Source: Nannobrachium achirus | Lineage: Eukaryota; Chordata; Actinopteri; Myctophiformes; Myctophidae | Length of the DNA: 64,000 nt | Direction: 5' to 3' | Assembly: GCA_963921795.1 (NCBI GenBank) | Contig: OY997649.1 | Span: 58,697,788 to 58,761,787, forward strand | In this document: piece after piece, positions 9,394 to 20,596 of the stretch | How positions within the stretch are numbered: position 1 is the stretch's first letter | Layout: every line of letters begins with the position of its first letter | Made by a program: the position numbers and the translations under genes | The notes under the pieces: model-generated | Told to the model about the DNA's origin: nothing | Databases searched by the model: none | Seen by the model: only the letters and a program-made list of their open reading frames with translations

Positions 9394-12300
9394 TTAGCTA
9401 AAAGCAAGAGTAAAGAAATAGGTCTTGAGCTGTGCTTTAAAGCTATCCACCGAGGCTGCCTGTCTTAGGTGTAGTGGTAGTTTATTCCAAGCTGTCGGTC
9501 CATAGAAGCAGAAAGCTGCTTCACCATATTTTTTATATGTCATTGTTGGCACCTCAAGTAGGTCTGCACTAGAGGACCTGAGTGGGCGGGTTGGAACATA
9601 TCTATGCAGGCAGTTATAGAGGTACGAAGGTGCCAGACCATTTAGAGCTTTATAAACAAGTAAAAGAATTTTAAAATCAATCCTAAAAACAACCGGGAGC
9701 CAGTGTAGCGACGCTAAAACTGGAGTAATATGTTCTCTTATCTTAGTTTTTGTTAAAACTCTGGCTGCTGCATTTTGAACAAGTTGTAATCTGTCAGTTG
9801 TTTTCTTTGGCAGACCAGAGAGAAGTGCGTTGCAGTAATCAAGCCGAGAGAAAACAAAAGCGTGGATCAGCGTTTTTGCATCGTTCAGCGACAGATAGGC
9901 TCTAATTCGCGCAATATTTCTAAGGTGAAAGAAGGCAATCTTCGTGACATGATTAATGTGTGTATTAAAATTTAATTCAGCATCAATGATCACCCCCAGG
10001 TTCTTAACAGAGGTGTTATTTTCTTTAGCCAGGTTACCAAGTCTATTTATTATTGATTCTCTCTGGGCAGTAGAACCTATTATGAGAACTTCTGTCTTGT
10101 CCTCATTTAGCTTGAGAAAGTTCTCACTCATCCAGCATTTTATGCTGGACACGCACGTCAGCAATGGGTCTAGAGCACAGGGGTCGTCCGTAGCCACCGA
10201 AAGGTACAACTGGGTGTCATCAGCATAGAAATGGAAATTCACACCGTGAGCGGAAATAAGTTCTCCCAGCGGCAGTATATAGAGGGAGAATAATAAAGGA
10301 CCAAGAATCGAGCCCTGTGGAATACCAGAGCAGATGTTGTGTTTGTTTGACTCGAAGTCAGCTAGATTAACAGAGTAGCTTCTGCCTGTCAGATAAGAGC
10401 AAAACCAGGACAGAGCTGTACCTGACAGTCCTACCCAGTGTTCGAGACGTTGTATTAGAATTGTATGGTCAATTGTGTCAAAAGCCGCCGATTGGTCCAG
10501 CAGTAGGAGAACGGACACATCTTTGTTATCAGCAGCCACCCTAAGATCATTAATAACTTTTAAAAGTGCAGTTTCTGTGCTGTGTCCTTTCCTGAAGCCG
10601 GATTGGAATTTGTTGTGCACCTTATTGTTCTGCAGAAACACATCCAATTGATGAAAGATAATTTTTTCTAGGACCTTGCCCAGAAAAGGCAAATTAGAGA
10701 TGGGTCGATAATTATCCAGCACGGATGGGTCAAGGTTGGGTTTTTTGAGTAAGGGTTTAACTACAGCCGTTTTCAGTGAGTCTGGAAAGACACCTGATTG
10801 TATAGAGCTGTTTACTATTTTTAGGATATCTTCAATAACACAGTCTACAACCTCTTTAAGAAACGGCGTGGGTATTGCATCCAGCGAGCAAGAAGACGAT
10901 GTCATTTGCGATATGGTTTTACGAAGTTCCTCTTCATCAATTGCACAAAATGATACTAGGCTCCCCCTAGATTTATCGATGCTTTTACACATGGCACCAT
11001 TAACCGCATTTGCATTTGTGACAGTATTATTCGTAATACCAGCTCGAATGTTAACAATTTTGTTGTCAAAGAAGGATGCAAACTCATTACACTTTGCTTT
11101 AGAGGCAGGGAGTGACTGCTTGTAGGACTGGGGGGGGTTTAAAAGGCGTTCAATGGTAGAGAATAAGACCCTAGCATTGTTCTTATTCTCATTAATAATT
11201 CCGGAAAAATAGGCCTGCCTAGCCAGACGCATGGTTTTATTATAGGTGGCTGTTGACGCCTTAAATATCTGTAGGTGGATAGTTAATTTATTTTTTCTCC
11301 AAGCTCGCTCTGCTCTGCGGCATTGTTTTTTGAGTGAACGTATATGATCGTTTATCCAGGGTGTTACTTTGGAATTATATTTCTTTTTAGTTTTCATAGG
11401 AGCCACTATATCCAGAGCTGACTCCAATTTAAGATTAAAACGTTGAACCATATCATTTACTGAGGGAATATCAGGAAGGCGGGGTGCACACGCAAGAAGG
11501 CTGGCAAACTCTTCTGCTGCCGAGGAACCGAAAAATCTCTTTTTTATAGTATATTCTCTATTGTTTTTTTCTAGATCAGAGACAGTCATATTAAAACACA
11601 GTAAATAGTGGTCTGATAAATCAGGCTTAGCGATAATCCTGTCCATATAAATATTTAGCCCTTTAGAGATCACAAGATCAAGGGTGTGGCCTTGATTGTG
11701 GGTTGGCCCGGTAACATGCTGATCAAAATCAAGGGAATGCAGTAACTGTAAGAAACTCATAGCTGTAAGATCAGTAACAGTGTCCACATGCAAGTTAGTA
11801 TCACCAGCAATAAGGGTTCTCTCATAGTCCGTGGAACAGATAGATAGAAGTTCAGATATTTCTGTAAGAAATAAGGCTTTGCTACATTTTGGTGGGCGAT
11901 ATATCGTAATCATTAGAACAGAGGATTGACTCTCAAATAAGTTAGCTTGATATTCAAAGGATGAAAAACTTCCAAAGGACAGGCACTTGAATTTAAAAAT
12001 GTCAGAGAAAATGTATGCCAAGCCTCCGCCTCTTTTTCCTTCGCGCACTGATTGAATAAAGTGATAGTTTGGTGGGCAGGCGACGCCAAGTGCAAAAGCT
12101 CCATCGTTGCCCAGCCATGTCTCTGTTAAAAAGATTATATCTAATTTCTCTTCACAGATTATATCATTTACAGAGGAGGATTTGTTTAAAAGTGACCTGA
12201 TGTTAAAAAGTGCCAGGTTTATTTTATGACATTTTACTGTACTATAGCCCCTACAGGGAATGTAAGTTAAGTTAGCTAAATTAGCAGAGCCACTGCTTAT

Positions 12301-12417
12301 CCTGGACTCTCTATTTGAAATTACAGTAGAAATGTTGTGAGCCTGCTTAATAAAAGCGCTTGAAGGAGCATCGGGTCCAGATACGTTAGTTGCTGGGTAT
12401 AATGGACCCAGCTGACA
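9394..12417 (-). CDS. L2 ORF2: APE endonuclease and reverse transcriptase
   Basis: A 1007-codon open frame. N-terminal endonuclease motifs are LALFNIRSLLNK, FLTETWL, YRPPK, GDTNLHVD and LSDHYLL; RT motifs include AAFDTIDH, PQGSILGPLLF and YADDTQLY; the C-terminal block SLHWLPV...YKALNGLAP is typical. It supplies nicking and target-primed reverse transcription. The frame begins directly after the ORF1 stop (TGA, 12418-12420), in the same frame, and has no ATG before the endonuclease core (the first in-frame ATG is within LMITIYRPP). Translation may therefore depend on stop read-through, reinitiation or a non-AUG start. No premature stop was seen. Confidence 0.88.
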   Translation of the reverse strand, partial: CQLGPLYPATNVSGPDAPSSAFIKQAHNISTVISNRESRISSGSANLANLTYIPCRGYSTVKCHKINLALFNIRSLLNKSSSVNDIICEEKLDIIFLTETWLGNDGAFALGVACPPNYHFIQSVREGKRGGGLAYIFSDIFKFKCLSFGSFSSFEYQANLFESQSSVLMITIYRPPKCSKALFLTEISELLSICSTDYERTLIAGDTNLHVDTVTDLTAMSFLQLLHSLDFDQHVTGPTHNQGHTLDLVISKGLNIYMDRIIAKPDLSDHYLLCFNMTVSDLEKNNREYTIKKRFFGSSAAEEFASLLACAPRLPDIPSVNDMVQRFNLKLESALDIVAPMKTKKKYNSKVTPWINDHIRSLKKQCRRAERAWRKNKLTIHLQIFKASTATYNKTMRLARQAYFSGIINENKNNARVLFSTIERLLNPPQSYKQSLPASKAKCNEFASFFDNKIVNIRAGITNNTVTNANAVNGAMCKSIDKSRGSLVSFCAIDEEELRKTISQMTSSSCSLDAIPTPFLKEVVDCVIEDILKIVNSSIQSGVFPDSLKTAVVKPLLKKPNLDPSVLDNYRPISNLPFLGKVLEKIIFHQLDVFLQNNKVHNKFQSGFRKGHSTETALLKVINDLRVAADNKDVSVLLLLDQSAAFDTIDHTILIQRLEHWVGLSGTALSWFCSYLTGRSYSVNLADFESNKHNICSGIPQGSILGPLLFSLYILPLGELISAHGVNFHFYADDTQLYLSVATDDPCALDPLLTCVSSIKCWMSENFLKLNEDKTEVLIIGSTAQRESIINRLGNLAKENNTSVKNLGVIIDAELNFNTHINHVTKIAFFHLRNIARIRAYLSLNDAKTLIHAFVFSRLDYCNALLSGLPKKTTDRLQLVQNAAARVLTKTKIREHITPVLASLHWLPVVFRIDFKILLLVYKALNGLAPSYLYNCLHRYVPTRPLRSSSADLLEVPTMTYKKYGEAAFCFYGPTAWNKLPLHLRQAASVDSFKAQLKTYFFTLAFS

Positions 12418-14289
12418 TCAACGGCTAAACGTATTGTCCAGCTGGGAGGCCTGGGTCTTCTGTCGTTGTGGTCGTGGAGGGATGGGTGGGAGCGAAAACA
12501 CCCAGGCCACAGATTTCTGGGGCACGGCCGGGGCAATTTCAGGCGTTTTCAGGGATGGTGGTTGTGGTGCCGGGCGTTTGTCCTGTGGTGGTTGTGCCGC
12601 CGGGCCATTGACCGTGTGTCTGGCCGGGGTCATTTTTAACGCAGTGTTAATGAGTTCATTCATTCCATTCGTGAATTCTAGAAGAGGCATTGGAGATAGG
12701 GAGAAAGAGGAGGATTGGGGTGATGGGGCGGTTGTACCCGCCCCCTCCTCTTCCTCTGTCAACTCTCCGTTGTCAGTTGCCAGTTCACTTTGCTCACTGT
12801 TCGGGCCAGCCACGGCTGAAGCAGGGAATCCACAAAACTCTTCTTCATTACTGTCCTCTTCGAACATTTCCCTGAGTGACTCCAACTCTGCATTCATTCG
12901 TCTACTCCACTCTTCAGCGGAGATGTTGTCCATATTCAGTTCCTCGTCAGGGAGGGCAGGGACAACGGTAGCTCCTCCGTTCACCATAATCAGTTCCTCG
13001 TCAGGGAGGGCAGGGACAACGGTAGCTCCTCCGTTCACCAAGGCCGTTCCCCCCTCGGCCGAGGGGGGCAGTTCAGTAACCATACTGTCATGCTCGTCAG
13101 GGAGGGCAGGGACAACGGAAGCTCCTCCGTTCACCATAATCAGTTCCTCGTCAGGGAGGGCAGGGACAACGGTAGCTCCTCCGTTCACCAAGGCCGTTCC
13201 CCCCTCGGCCGAGGGGGGCAGTTCAGTAACCATAACACTATCTCTTGTTATGGATTCTTCGTGGGTTGCAGATAAGAGTTGTTCATCACAATCTGTTGTT
13301 TTGGATTGCTGTGTTCTGGCCAAGGCCAGAGCATGGAGAACATTCTGCAAAAATATCTTTGCTCCTAGCTTATTTAGTTGCCGTTCATCAGCAAATAGGT
13401 GTCTTCTGTCGAAGAAAAAACTGAAGTTGTCAATAAAATGCACATTTTTGTCGGTGCATGCAGCTAAAAGCCATTTGCTCAGAGAGAACAGTCTGCTGAA
13501 ATTCTCGTCTGTGCCTCTCATAGGCGGTAGGGGACCGCTGATCCAAAGCTCTATGTCACTGTTCAGGAAGCTCAATGTGTTGAATAGAGCCCTGAAATTC
13601 TCCTTTAAGATTTCTGACTGTTTTTCTTCTGTGTCATATGTGCCAGTATGTAGAATCAGGGTTTTCACCGTTTGGTGTTTGTTGACAAGATCCAGAATTC
13701 TGTCTTTCATGTCAGAGACTGTGTCTTTGGGAAAACACATAACTTTTGCCTTCTTCTTTCTTATGCTTTTGACACCTTTTAAAGCAGCATCGCCCACAAT
13801 CAAAATGTCAGGATCAATCACTGAGGTGGTTCTTACCCTGCTGGGTGGGACGTTCTCTCTGTCAACAGGGGGACTTCGGGGGGCTTCTAGTAGCTGTTCT
13901 GTTAGCCAGCTTGGGGAGATGCTACCCCTGTCATCCTCGGCCAGTGGCGTGAATCTGTTTGCCAGCTGCACACTCGGTGTGTGTGGAGATTGGACTGCGT
14001 TTGACTTTTTAGCAGTGTTTTTCCCCTTGGCAGTTGCCCATTTATGAAGGGGGGTCGAAGCAGCGCTGTGCCGGGGTAATTCCGGCCATTCGTCGGTGAT
14101 AAGAGGGCTTTGGGAGGGTGTCCTGCCCGTCGTCCGTTCTTTCATCTTTGGCTTTGCACCAAGGGAATTCCAGGCGAGTGGTTTATCCAGTCTTTGGGTT
14201 TGTTTTAATTGGAATAATTCCGTTTCCAGTACTGCAATCCTCTGAAGCAGTTTCTGATAAACCCTTGTAGAAATGGTTGGTCCGGCCAT
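12418..14289 (-). CDS. L2 ORF1 with SGNH/esterase-like domain
   Basis: 623 residues from ATG 14287-14289. Residues about 1-45 form a short coiled coil. A middle domain (about 155-330) follows the SGNH-hydrolase layout known from CR1/L2 ORF1 proteins: block I GDAALKG, block III HTGTYDTE and block V RHLFADERQLNKLG. The nucleophile Ser of block I is replaced by Ala, so esterase activity is doubtful unless another residue serves. Residues about 350-450 are a repeat array (ALPDEELIMVNGGA, ELPPSAEGGTALVNGG), and the C-terminus is Pro-rich. The likely role is RNA binding and chaperoning. The same region on the plus strand is open for 537 codons, which I regard as an antisense shadow. Confidence 0.8.
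   Translation of the reverse strand: MAGPTISTRVYQKLLQRIAVLETELFQLKQTQRLDKPLAWNSLGAKPKMKERTTGRTPSQSPLITDEWPELPRHSAASTPLHKWATAKGKNTAKKSNAVQSPHTPSVQLANRFTPLAEDDRGSISPSWLTEQLLEAPRSPPVDRENVPPSRVRTTSVIDPDILIVGDAALKGVKSIRKKKAKVMCFPKDTVSDMKDRILDLVNKHQTVKTLILHTGTYDTEEKQSEILKENFRALFNTLSFLNSDIELWISGPLPPMRGTDENFSRLFSLSKWLLAACTDKNVHFIDNFSFFFDRRHLFADERQLNKLGAKIFLQNVLHALALARTQQSKTTDCDEQLLSATHEESITRDSVMVTELPPSAEGGTALVNGGATVVPALPDEELIMVNGGASVVPALPDEHDSMVTELPPSAEGGTALVNGGATVVPALPDEELIMVNGGATVVPALPDEELNMDNISAEEWSRRMNAELESLREMFEEDSNEEEFCGFPASAVAGPNSEQSELATDNGELTEEEEGAGTTAPSPQSSSFSLSPMPLLEFTNGMNELINTALKMTPARHTVNGPAAQPPQDKRPAPQPPSLKTPEIAPAVPQKSVAWVFSLPPIPPRPQRQKTQASQLDNTFSR
12937..13233. repeat. Internal tandem repeats in L2 ORF1
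   Basis: About 50-bp units (CAGTTCCTCGTCAGGGAGGG...) occur near 12937, 12991 and 13141, with a diverged unit at about 13090. They are grouped into a longer duplicated block that also carries the CCCCCTCGGCCGAGGGGGG palindrome (about 13049 and 13200). All units keep the reading frame. Confidence 0.8.
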
Positions 14290-14516
14290 CTTGCTAGTTA
14301 GCTAGATGCTACGTATCCAGTCACCAAGTGGCAAGAAATAGTATATTGCAGTACAGCAAAACAATCCCGGAGTTTTATAAGTATCCAAGATCCATTTGTA
14401 GTTTCTCAGAGAAAAAATAAAACATCAGTATCAGCAGAAGAATGTAAGCACAAGCGAGCCTAAGCGGGAGCAAGCAGCGATACGTCCGCACTGTAGGAGA
14501 GCAAGCAGTAGTGTGA

Positions 14517-15596
14517 AAGGCCTGCATAGTTAGGTGCCATAGGGGAACCCATGGCTACTCCCCTCTTTTGTAGAAAATAGTCATCCTGGAACAAGAAATA
14601 GTTGTGTGTCAGGACTAGCTCAGCCAGTGTGACAATGCATGTATTAGAGGGTCTGGCTGAGGTGGAGCGCTCTAATAAAAAATGTTCCAGGGCCTGGATG
14701 TCGCCTTCATGGGGCACATTAGTGTACAGCGACTCTACATCCAGGGTGACAAGAATGGTATCTGCAGTAACTGGTTCGAGGGCTTCAACAATATTTATCA
14801 TGTGACCAGTGTCTTTCACATATGAGGGAAGACGTTCATTAAAAGGTTTAATAAAGTAATCTACAAATGAGGAAAGTGGTGAAGTCACCGAGTCAATTCC
14901 TGATACAATAGGGCGGCCTGGGGGTTTTTCGAAATTTTTGTGCAGTTTAGGTAAGGTGTAAAACACAGGAGTCTTGGGGTGCTGATTATTGAGAAAATCA
15001 AACTCTTTTTTTGTGATTTCACCAGCAGATAAGAAGTCTTTTAAAGTGTCATTTACTGTGGCTTTGAAAGTACCAATTGGATTACTGGGAAGTTTTATAT
15101 AAGAGGTTTCATCCAGTAATTGTCTATGACATTCAGTGACATAGTCAGATTTATTGAGCAACACGACAGCGCCACCTTTATCGGCCTCTTTAATAACTAT
15201 GGAATTATCAGACTGGAGATCAAGCAACGCTTGCTTCTGGTCTTTGTTAATATTGCAAAACGTTTTTGGTTTGTTCTTATCATGCAAAAGTGACATCACG
15301 TCTTGCTCAACCAATCTACAATAGGTTTCTATAGATGGGTTGCGATTACTAGGAGGAATAAATGTGCTTTTATTTCTAAAAGGCGTCAATGTAGAAGTCA
15401 CATTAGAGTCAGAAGGAACCACCTCTGAATCACCAGTTGACATAAAGAATTCCCTCAAACGTATATGTCTGAAGAATCTAAACAAATCTACTTTCACATC
15501 AAACTCACTTGATTGAGTGGTAGGAACAGCATGTTGACACCTGACATGACACTTGGTCCATTGGTGCCAACAGAACCAGCTGCATGAATTTCCCAC
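14517..15596 (-). pseudogene. Penelope RT N-terminal part
   Basis: The minus-strand frame contains the Penelope RT blocks IKEADKGGAVVLLNKSDY, PVFYTLPKLHK, PGRPIVSGIDS, VTLDVESLYTNVPHEGD and KRGVAMGSPMAPNYAGL. After NYAGL the Penelope frame runs into the nested L2. Upstream of 15540 the match is in another frame (15494-15685), so the N-terminus is decayed. Confidence 0.85.
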
Positions 15597-15690
15597 ATTA
15601 TCAAACTGTTGCCATGTCTGTGCCGGGAAACACTGGACACATAATCTTGTGAAATGATAAGAATGAACACAAACTGAAAGGCCATGAGAT

Positions 15691-16486
15691 TTTACAAGTC
15701 CCTGGGATGTTATATATTTCTAGAGAGGAGAGGAGATTGCAGGAGAGGAGAGGAGATTGCAGGAGAGGAGAGGAGAGGAATATTGTGGGACTATTATGAT
15801 ATGCATTCCTCTTTTTTCACAAAATGCCTAAGACACAGAGTTGAATACAAATATGTCTTTCCATGTCTATGTGTGTGTGTGCACGTGATTGAGCATCAGT
15901 CCAGGTGTTTAGTATGTATATATGTACATGCACGTCATCATGACACACATTTCAGGTGTTTAGTGTGTGTTTATGTGCACGTCATTGAGCACCAGTCTAG
16001 GTGTTTAGTGTCTAATGATCGTTATAACAATGTCCAGACAATCAAAATATGTCTGAATTTTTATGGGGTGTCATTAAAATCTATGTTTACAAGGCATTGA
16101 CTGTCTAGAAAATAAAAACATGGCACTTCATTTCAAAAAGGTTGCTGACCACTGGTTTATAGCAATCCGCCTCCCAGGGCCTTGGCACAGCTGGTGTTGA
16201 ATATGTGTCCACTATTAATAGTAGGCATCTGACTTGAATCTTACCGTCAGCAGCACTGACTCCATCCTGCATGGATGTGGTGGTACAGAGATGGGCAAAG
16301 GTCAAGGTCTGGGGCATGAGGATCAAGGTCTGAGGTAGGGGGGCATGGGGAATCTATCAATTAGAACACCCAACTGTGTACAGCACTACTGTAATGCAAC
16401 AGCATATTATGCAAAGGAAAAGGTGCCCAGTTTAGGAAAAAGAGAATATATGTTGTCTCTCTTGTCTCTTGCATCATGTGATACAG
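15691..16486. other. Low-complexity and decayed repeat DNA
   Basis: An AGGAGAGG-type purine repeat at 15722-15780, then imperfect copies of a 60-70 bp unit containing GTGTTTAGTRTGTRTWTATGTRCAYG (about 15870-16010). GGTTGCTGACCACTGG near 16139 looks like a hAT end. No gene seen. Confidence 0.45.
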
Positions 16487-16723
16487 TGTTTGTTTGTTTG
16501 TTTGTTTATTAAAGGATCCCCATTAGAGACTCACGAATGAGCCTCTAGTCTTCCTGGGGTCCTGAATCAGGCAAATACAATACAAATATACAATTAAAAA
16601 AATACAAATAAAAATAAAATAAAAATATATATAAATGAATACAAAAAAAATTATAATTAACAATTCAAATTAAACAGTCCAGTCACATCTAAAAATACAC
16701 ATATAAAGTTGCATAGTTATATG

Positions 16724-19569
16724 TCACTTGGCAAGATATTTTTTGATATGCTTTCTGAAAGTTATCTTGTTATGTATTATAGACAAGATGTTTTTCGGCA
16801 AGGCATTCCAGAGTTCTATTGATCTATATATACCAGTAAGCTTAAGGCAATTTGATTTTGGTGCTATTTCTGTTCTTAGTTTACCAGAAACTGCTCCTCT
16901 GGTGTTGTACCCATGCTCAGAAGTCATTTCAAACTGTTGAGCCAAGCTAGATGGCTTATTGGTGCTAATAATGTTACGTAGTAGCATTAAAAGACTCACA
17001 GATAATTTCTGTTCAACCATTAGCCAGTTCAGATTTTCATGCATATATATAATGCTGGTCCTGTATGGACATCCTAGTGCCAAACGGGCTGCTTTGTTCT
17101 GAGCAATCTGCAACTTTCCCAAATCCAATTTTGTTGCTGACGACCAGATTACAGGGCAGTATTCTAAATTAGACAAGACCAAAGAATGAATAACTGATTT
17201 CATTATGGAGGGAGTGATGAAACCAGAGCACTTCCTAGCCATCCCGATTCCTCTTCCCATTTTAATGACAATATTATTTATATGTTTAGACCAAGATAAA
17301 GAGCTGTCAATAGTTACTCCCAAAAGTTTTATTGTGTTAACTTGTTCGATTTGTGTGGTACCAATTGACAGCTTTAACTGAGGGTTCTTGCCCAACGTGT
17401 GTCTAGATCCAAGCACAATGGCCTTTGTCTTAGAAATATTTAATACCAACTTGTTGTGCTCAATCCATTCATAAATGTCTGTTAAGGCACTACTTAAAGT
17501 GTCAGTTACAGCTTGCTCAGATATAGCAGCACTATATAGTGTTGTGTCATCAGCATACATAACAGTTTTACACACAATGGTAAATCATTAGTAAAAATTG
17601 AGTATAACAAAGGCCCTAGGCAGCTCCCTTGTGGAACCCCACAGTTAATAGGGTTCCAGTTTGAATAGCTGCCATTGAAGAAGACTCTTTGTTGTCTCCC
17701 TGAGAGATAATGAGTGAACCATGCCAATGCATTGGAGGTGAAACCATAACACTTTAACTTATCTACCAGCAGGGTATGATCAATCACATCAAATGCCGCA
17801 CTGAAATCCAACATAACAGCACCTACTAACTTTTTATTATCCAAGCATGTTAACCAGTCATCACTCATTTGCAAAAGTGCAGTGCTTGTAGAATGGCCTT
17901 CCCTGTATGCATGCTGAAAAGCTGACAATAGATTGTTATCTGAAAAGTAATCCATAACCTGTTTGAATATTATTTTTTCTATAATTTTGCTTAGCAAGGG
18001 TAAAATACTAATAGGACGGCTGTTTGCACCATTAAAAGTTTTATTTTTGTCTTTCGGAAGTGGGATGATTTTAGCTTCCTTCCATACCGTTGGATGAACA
18101 CCACTGATTAAACACTGATTGAATATATGACATATAGGAGTATCTACAGAGTTAACAACAAGTTTGAGTATTCTACTGTCTAAGTTGTCTGTACCAGAGG
18201 AAGTAGAATCTGCTTGTGACATGATTAATTTCTGAACATTTTTTCTATCAACCTGATTAAAATTAAAGAGACAGTTTTTATCTTTCATTATCTCACTATT
18301 TATAAGTGTGTGTGAAAGTGAACCATCACTGCTTTGTTGACCACCTCTTAAATTATCAACTTTATTTTTAAAAAAATCATTGAAGTAGTTTGCTATATCA
18401 GAAGGTTTGGTTATGAATATCCCTTCAGATTCTATGAATGAAATGGATGTATTTGATTTCCTACCCATAATTTCGTTCAGTGTTGACCATAGCTTTTTTC
18501 CATCATTTTTTATTTCACTAATCCTATGTTTATAGTACACTTTCTTCTTCTTTTTATTTAATGCCGTTACTCTGTTCCTCAATTGACAGTAGATTTGTCT
18601 GTCTGTCTTCAGAATTAGTTTATTTGCTGTTTTCTTTGCGTCATCCCTAGCAGTCATTAATTCAAGCAGTTCTTTATCTAGCCATGGAGCATTTTTTGAC
18701 CTAACAGTAAATTTCCTAAACGGTGCATGCCTATTTACTATTTCCATAAGCAGATTCATAAATACATTAAGTGCCCTTTCTGGGTTGTCCTCTTTGCACA
18801 CTATAGACCAGTCAACTTGTTCTACCTCACCAACAAACAATTCCTTGTTGAAGTGTTTGTAGGATCTCTTATTAATGACTGTACTACCTCCTTTAGGGAT
18901 TTTAGTACTCCTAGACATTGCAACCACATTATGATCACTAAATCCTACTGCTATAGAAACAGCTTTAGAACAGCGTTCTGGATAGTTAGTGAACACAAGA
19001 TCCAAACATGTAGACAAAGTACTACCTTGCTTATTAGTAACAATTCGAGTCGGATGAGATACCAGTTGTATCAAATTGCATGCTTGAGCCATAGATAATA
19101 ATTTGCATTTCATATTACACTCAGAAAGCCAATCGATATTCATGTCGCCCATAAAGTAAACTTCTCTTTTTCCATCAGAGGCTTTATCAACCATGCTGCA
19201 CACATCTGACAGATAGTTCATATCAGAACTTGGGGGTCTATAACAGCATCCTATTAGAAATGGTTTAGTATATGGTAGATGTACCAGGACCCATACTATA
19301 GTTAAATCATCCATAATTTTAGCAGGGATATGACTTTGAATGTATATTGCCACACCACCACCATATCTATTTCTGTCATTTCTAAATATATTGTAACCCT
19401 GTATTGACACCACTGCATTACCAAATGAGGGTTCAAGGTGGGTTTCTGATACAGTAAAAATATGGATATTGTGCTGACAAGCCAGGCGCTGTACCTCATG
19501 AACTTTATTTCTAAGGCTACAAACATTTAGGTGGACCATTATCAGACCCTTTGTTGGAAATGTAGACAT
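16724..19569 (-). pseudogene. LINE ORF2 (endonuclease and RT) with one frameshift
   Basis: From ATG 19567-19569 a 687-codon frame carries the endonuclease (HLNVCSLRNK, SETHLEP, YRPPSS, GDMNIDW, SDHNVVA) and the RT (MLDFSAAFDVIDH, CGVPQGSCLGPLLY). Just before the catalytic YADDTT box, near 17560, it slips by one base. The rest continues in 17575-16724 (VMYADDTTLYS, LEYCPVIW, ELWNALPKNI). One shift in about 950 codons suggests a fairly young but inactive copy. Confidence 0.85.
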
Positions 19570-19836
19570 AGTAACTATGTGATATTATACAGCCTCCCTT
19601 GACACAAGTATGTACATTTTCTAAACTACTGCCATACATTAAAAAGTATATTACCAAGTACCTGGCAAAGATATGGCCACATTGAGTGCATTTGAAATGA
19701 CAAAAATAAAAAATGTAAACCATGTAATAGGAAATAGTGTTAACTATGATCACCTCTCTGTCAAAATTATACATAATACAGATCATGATACACAGTAAAT
19801 CACCTAGTCATCATAGCCATGACAGCGTGACAAGCT

Positions 19837-20596
19837 CTAGTCTGACACCTGCTGGCGACCAGGGCGAACAATGAGCTTGTCATGTCTCAGAACAGCAAAA
19901 AGACCATTCTTTCTTGCCTCCATCATCTTTGGTAGAAGCTCCTTTCTCCTAAGTCTGACAGCTTCTGTATAATCCTCATTAATATAAATATGTGTGCCTT
20001 TGAGTTTGTTAGCCTTTCCTAGCACTGTTTCCCTATCCTTAAATCTCAGGAGTTTAACAACAATGGAACGCGGCCTGTCATGTTTTTTTCCAGACCCCTA
20101 TTCACTGTTAGCCTCAGCTTGGTCACTAGACCTCTTGACAATTCTTCCTGTACGATGGGCCCTTTCTATCTATCTTAGCAGGGTCTAGATCGAGATGTTC
20201 ACTGAACATAGCCTGCACTTTCAATTCAGTGTCAGCCCATTTCTCACCATCAACCTCTGGAATACCATCAATAATTAAATTATTTCGCCTTGATTGACCC
20301 TCAAGATATTCAGATTTAGAATCAGTTGAGATGAAAGATTGACCAAGTTTCCCAATGTCTTTGTCAAATGTTTTGCAGCTCAAAGAAATCCTGCTGCATG
20401 ACTCTTTGAGCTGATCCACATCCTTCTGTGTATATTGGAGACTAGTTTTAATTTCCTCCACCTCTTTCAGAATACCATCCAGCCAAGTCACAAAGCCCTT
20501 GTAGCTATTCTCGAGTTGATTTAAGGATTCTTTAAAATAGTCTTTTTGTTGCTCCAATAGCTCATGAAGCTGAGCCATGGACACATTTTTAGCCAT
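19837..20596 (-). pseudogene. LINE ORF1, coiled coil plus RRM-like, broken
   Basis: 20596-20126 encodes MAKNVSMAQLHELLEQQ..., a coiled coil of about 110 residues, then EGQSRRNNLIIDGIPEVDGE, the hallmark of L1-type ORF1 RNA-binding domains. The C-terminal domain continues in another frame at 20025-19837 (ANKLKGTHIYINEDYT, RRKELLPKM). At least one frame change separates them. Confidence 0.75.

Larger units (their letters stand above)
9134..14516 (-). mobile_element. L2-clade LINE, near full length (5.4 kb)
   Basis: On the minus strand: a short 5' UTR (about 14290-14516), ORF1 (14289-12418), ORF2 (12417-9394), a 3' UTR and an (ATT)n tail at 9134-9152. It lies in the Penelope RT between the codons for NYAGL and YVGFLEK, so the junctions can be placed to within a few bases. 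RT motifs (LLLDQSAAFDTIDH, GIPQGSILGPLLF, FHFYADDTQLY) and the C-terminal block (YCNALLSGLPKK, SLHWLPV) are typical of fish L2. Both frames look intact, suggesting a young copy. Confidence 0.9.
7040..15690 (-). mobile_element. Penelope-like retroelement, interrupted by an L2 LINE
   Basis: On the minus strand this contains a Penelope-type reverse transcriptase in two pieces (14517-15596 and about 8890-9133) and a GIY-YIG endonuclease region (about 7960-8300), then a 3' tail ending near TTAGACACCTCC. The RT is cut between motif GVAMGSPMAP and motif YIDDVF by a nested 5.4-kb L2. The tail is further interrupted by a TTAA MITE. The N-terminal end is decayed and the endonuclease frame shifts near 8190. 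The order RT then GIY-YIG is diagnostic for Penelope elements of the Neptune/Poseidon type found in fish. Confidence 0.88.

Noticed and set aside
12434-14047. A 537-codon open frame on the plus strand.
   Set aside because: It is the exact antisense of L2 ORF1; its Ser/Arg-rich repetitive product has no domain, while the minus frame has clear ORF1 features.
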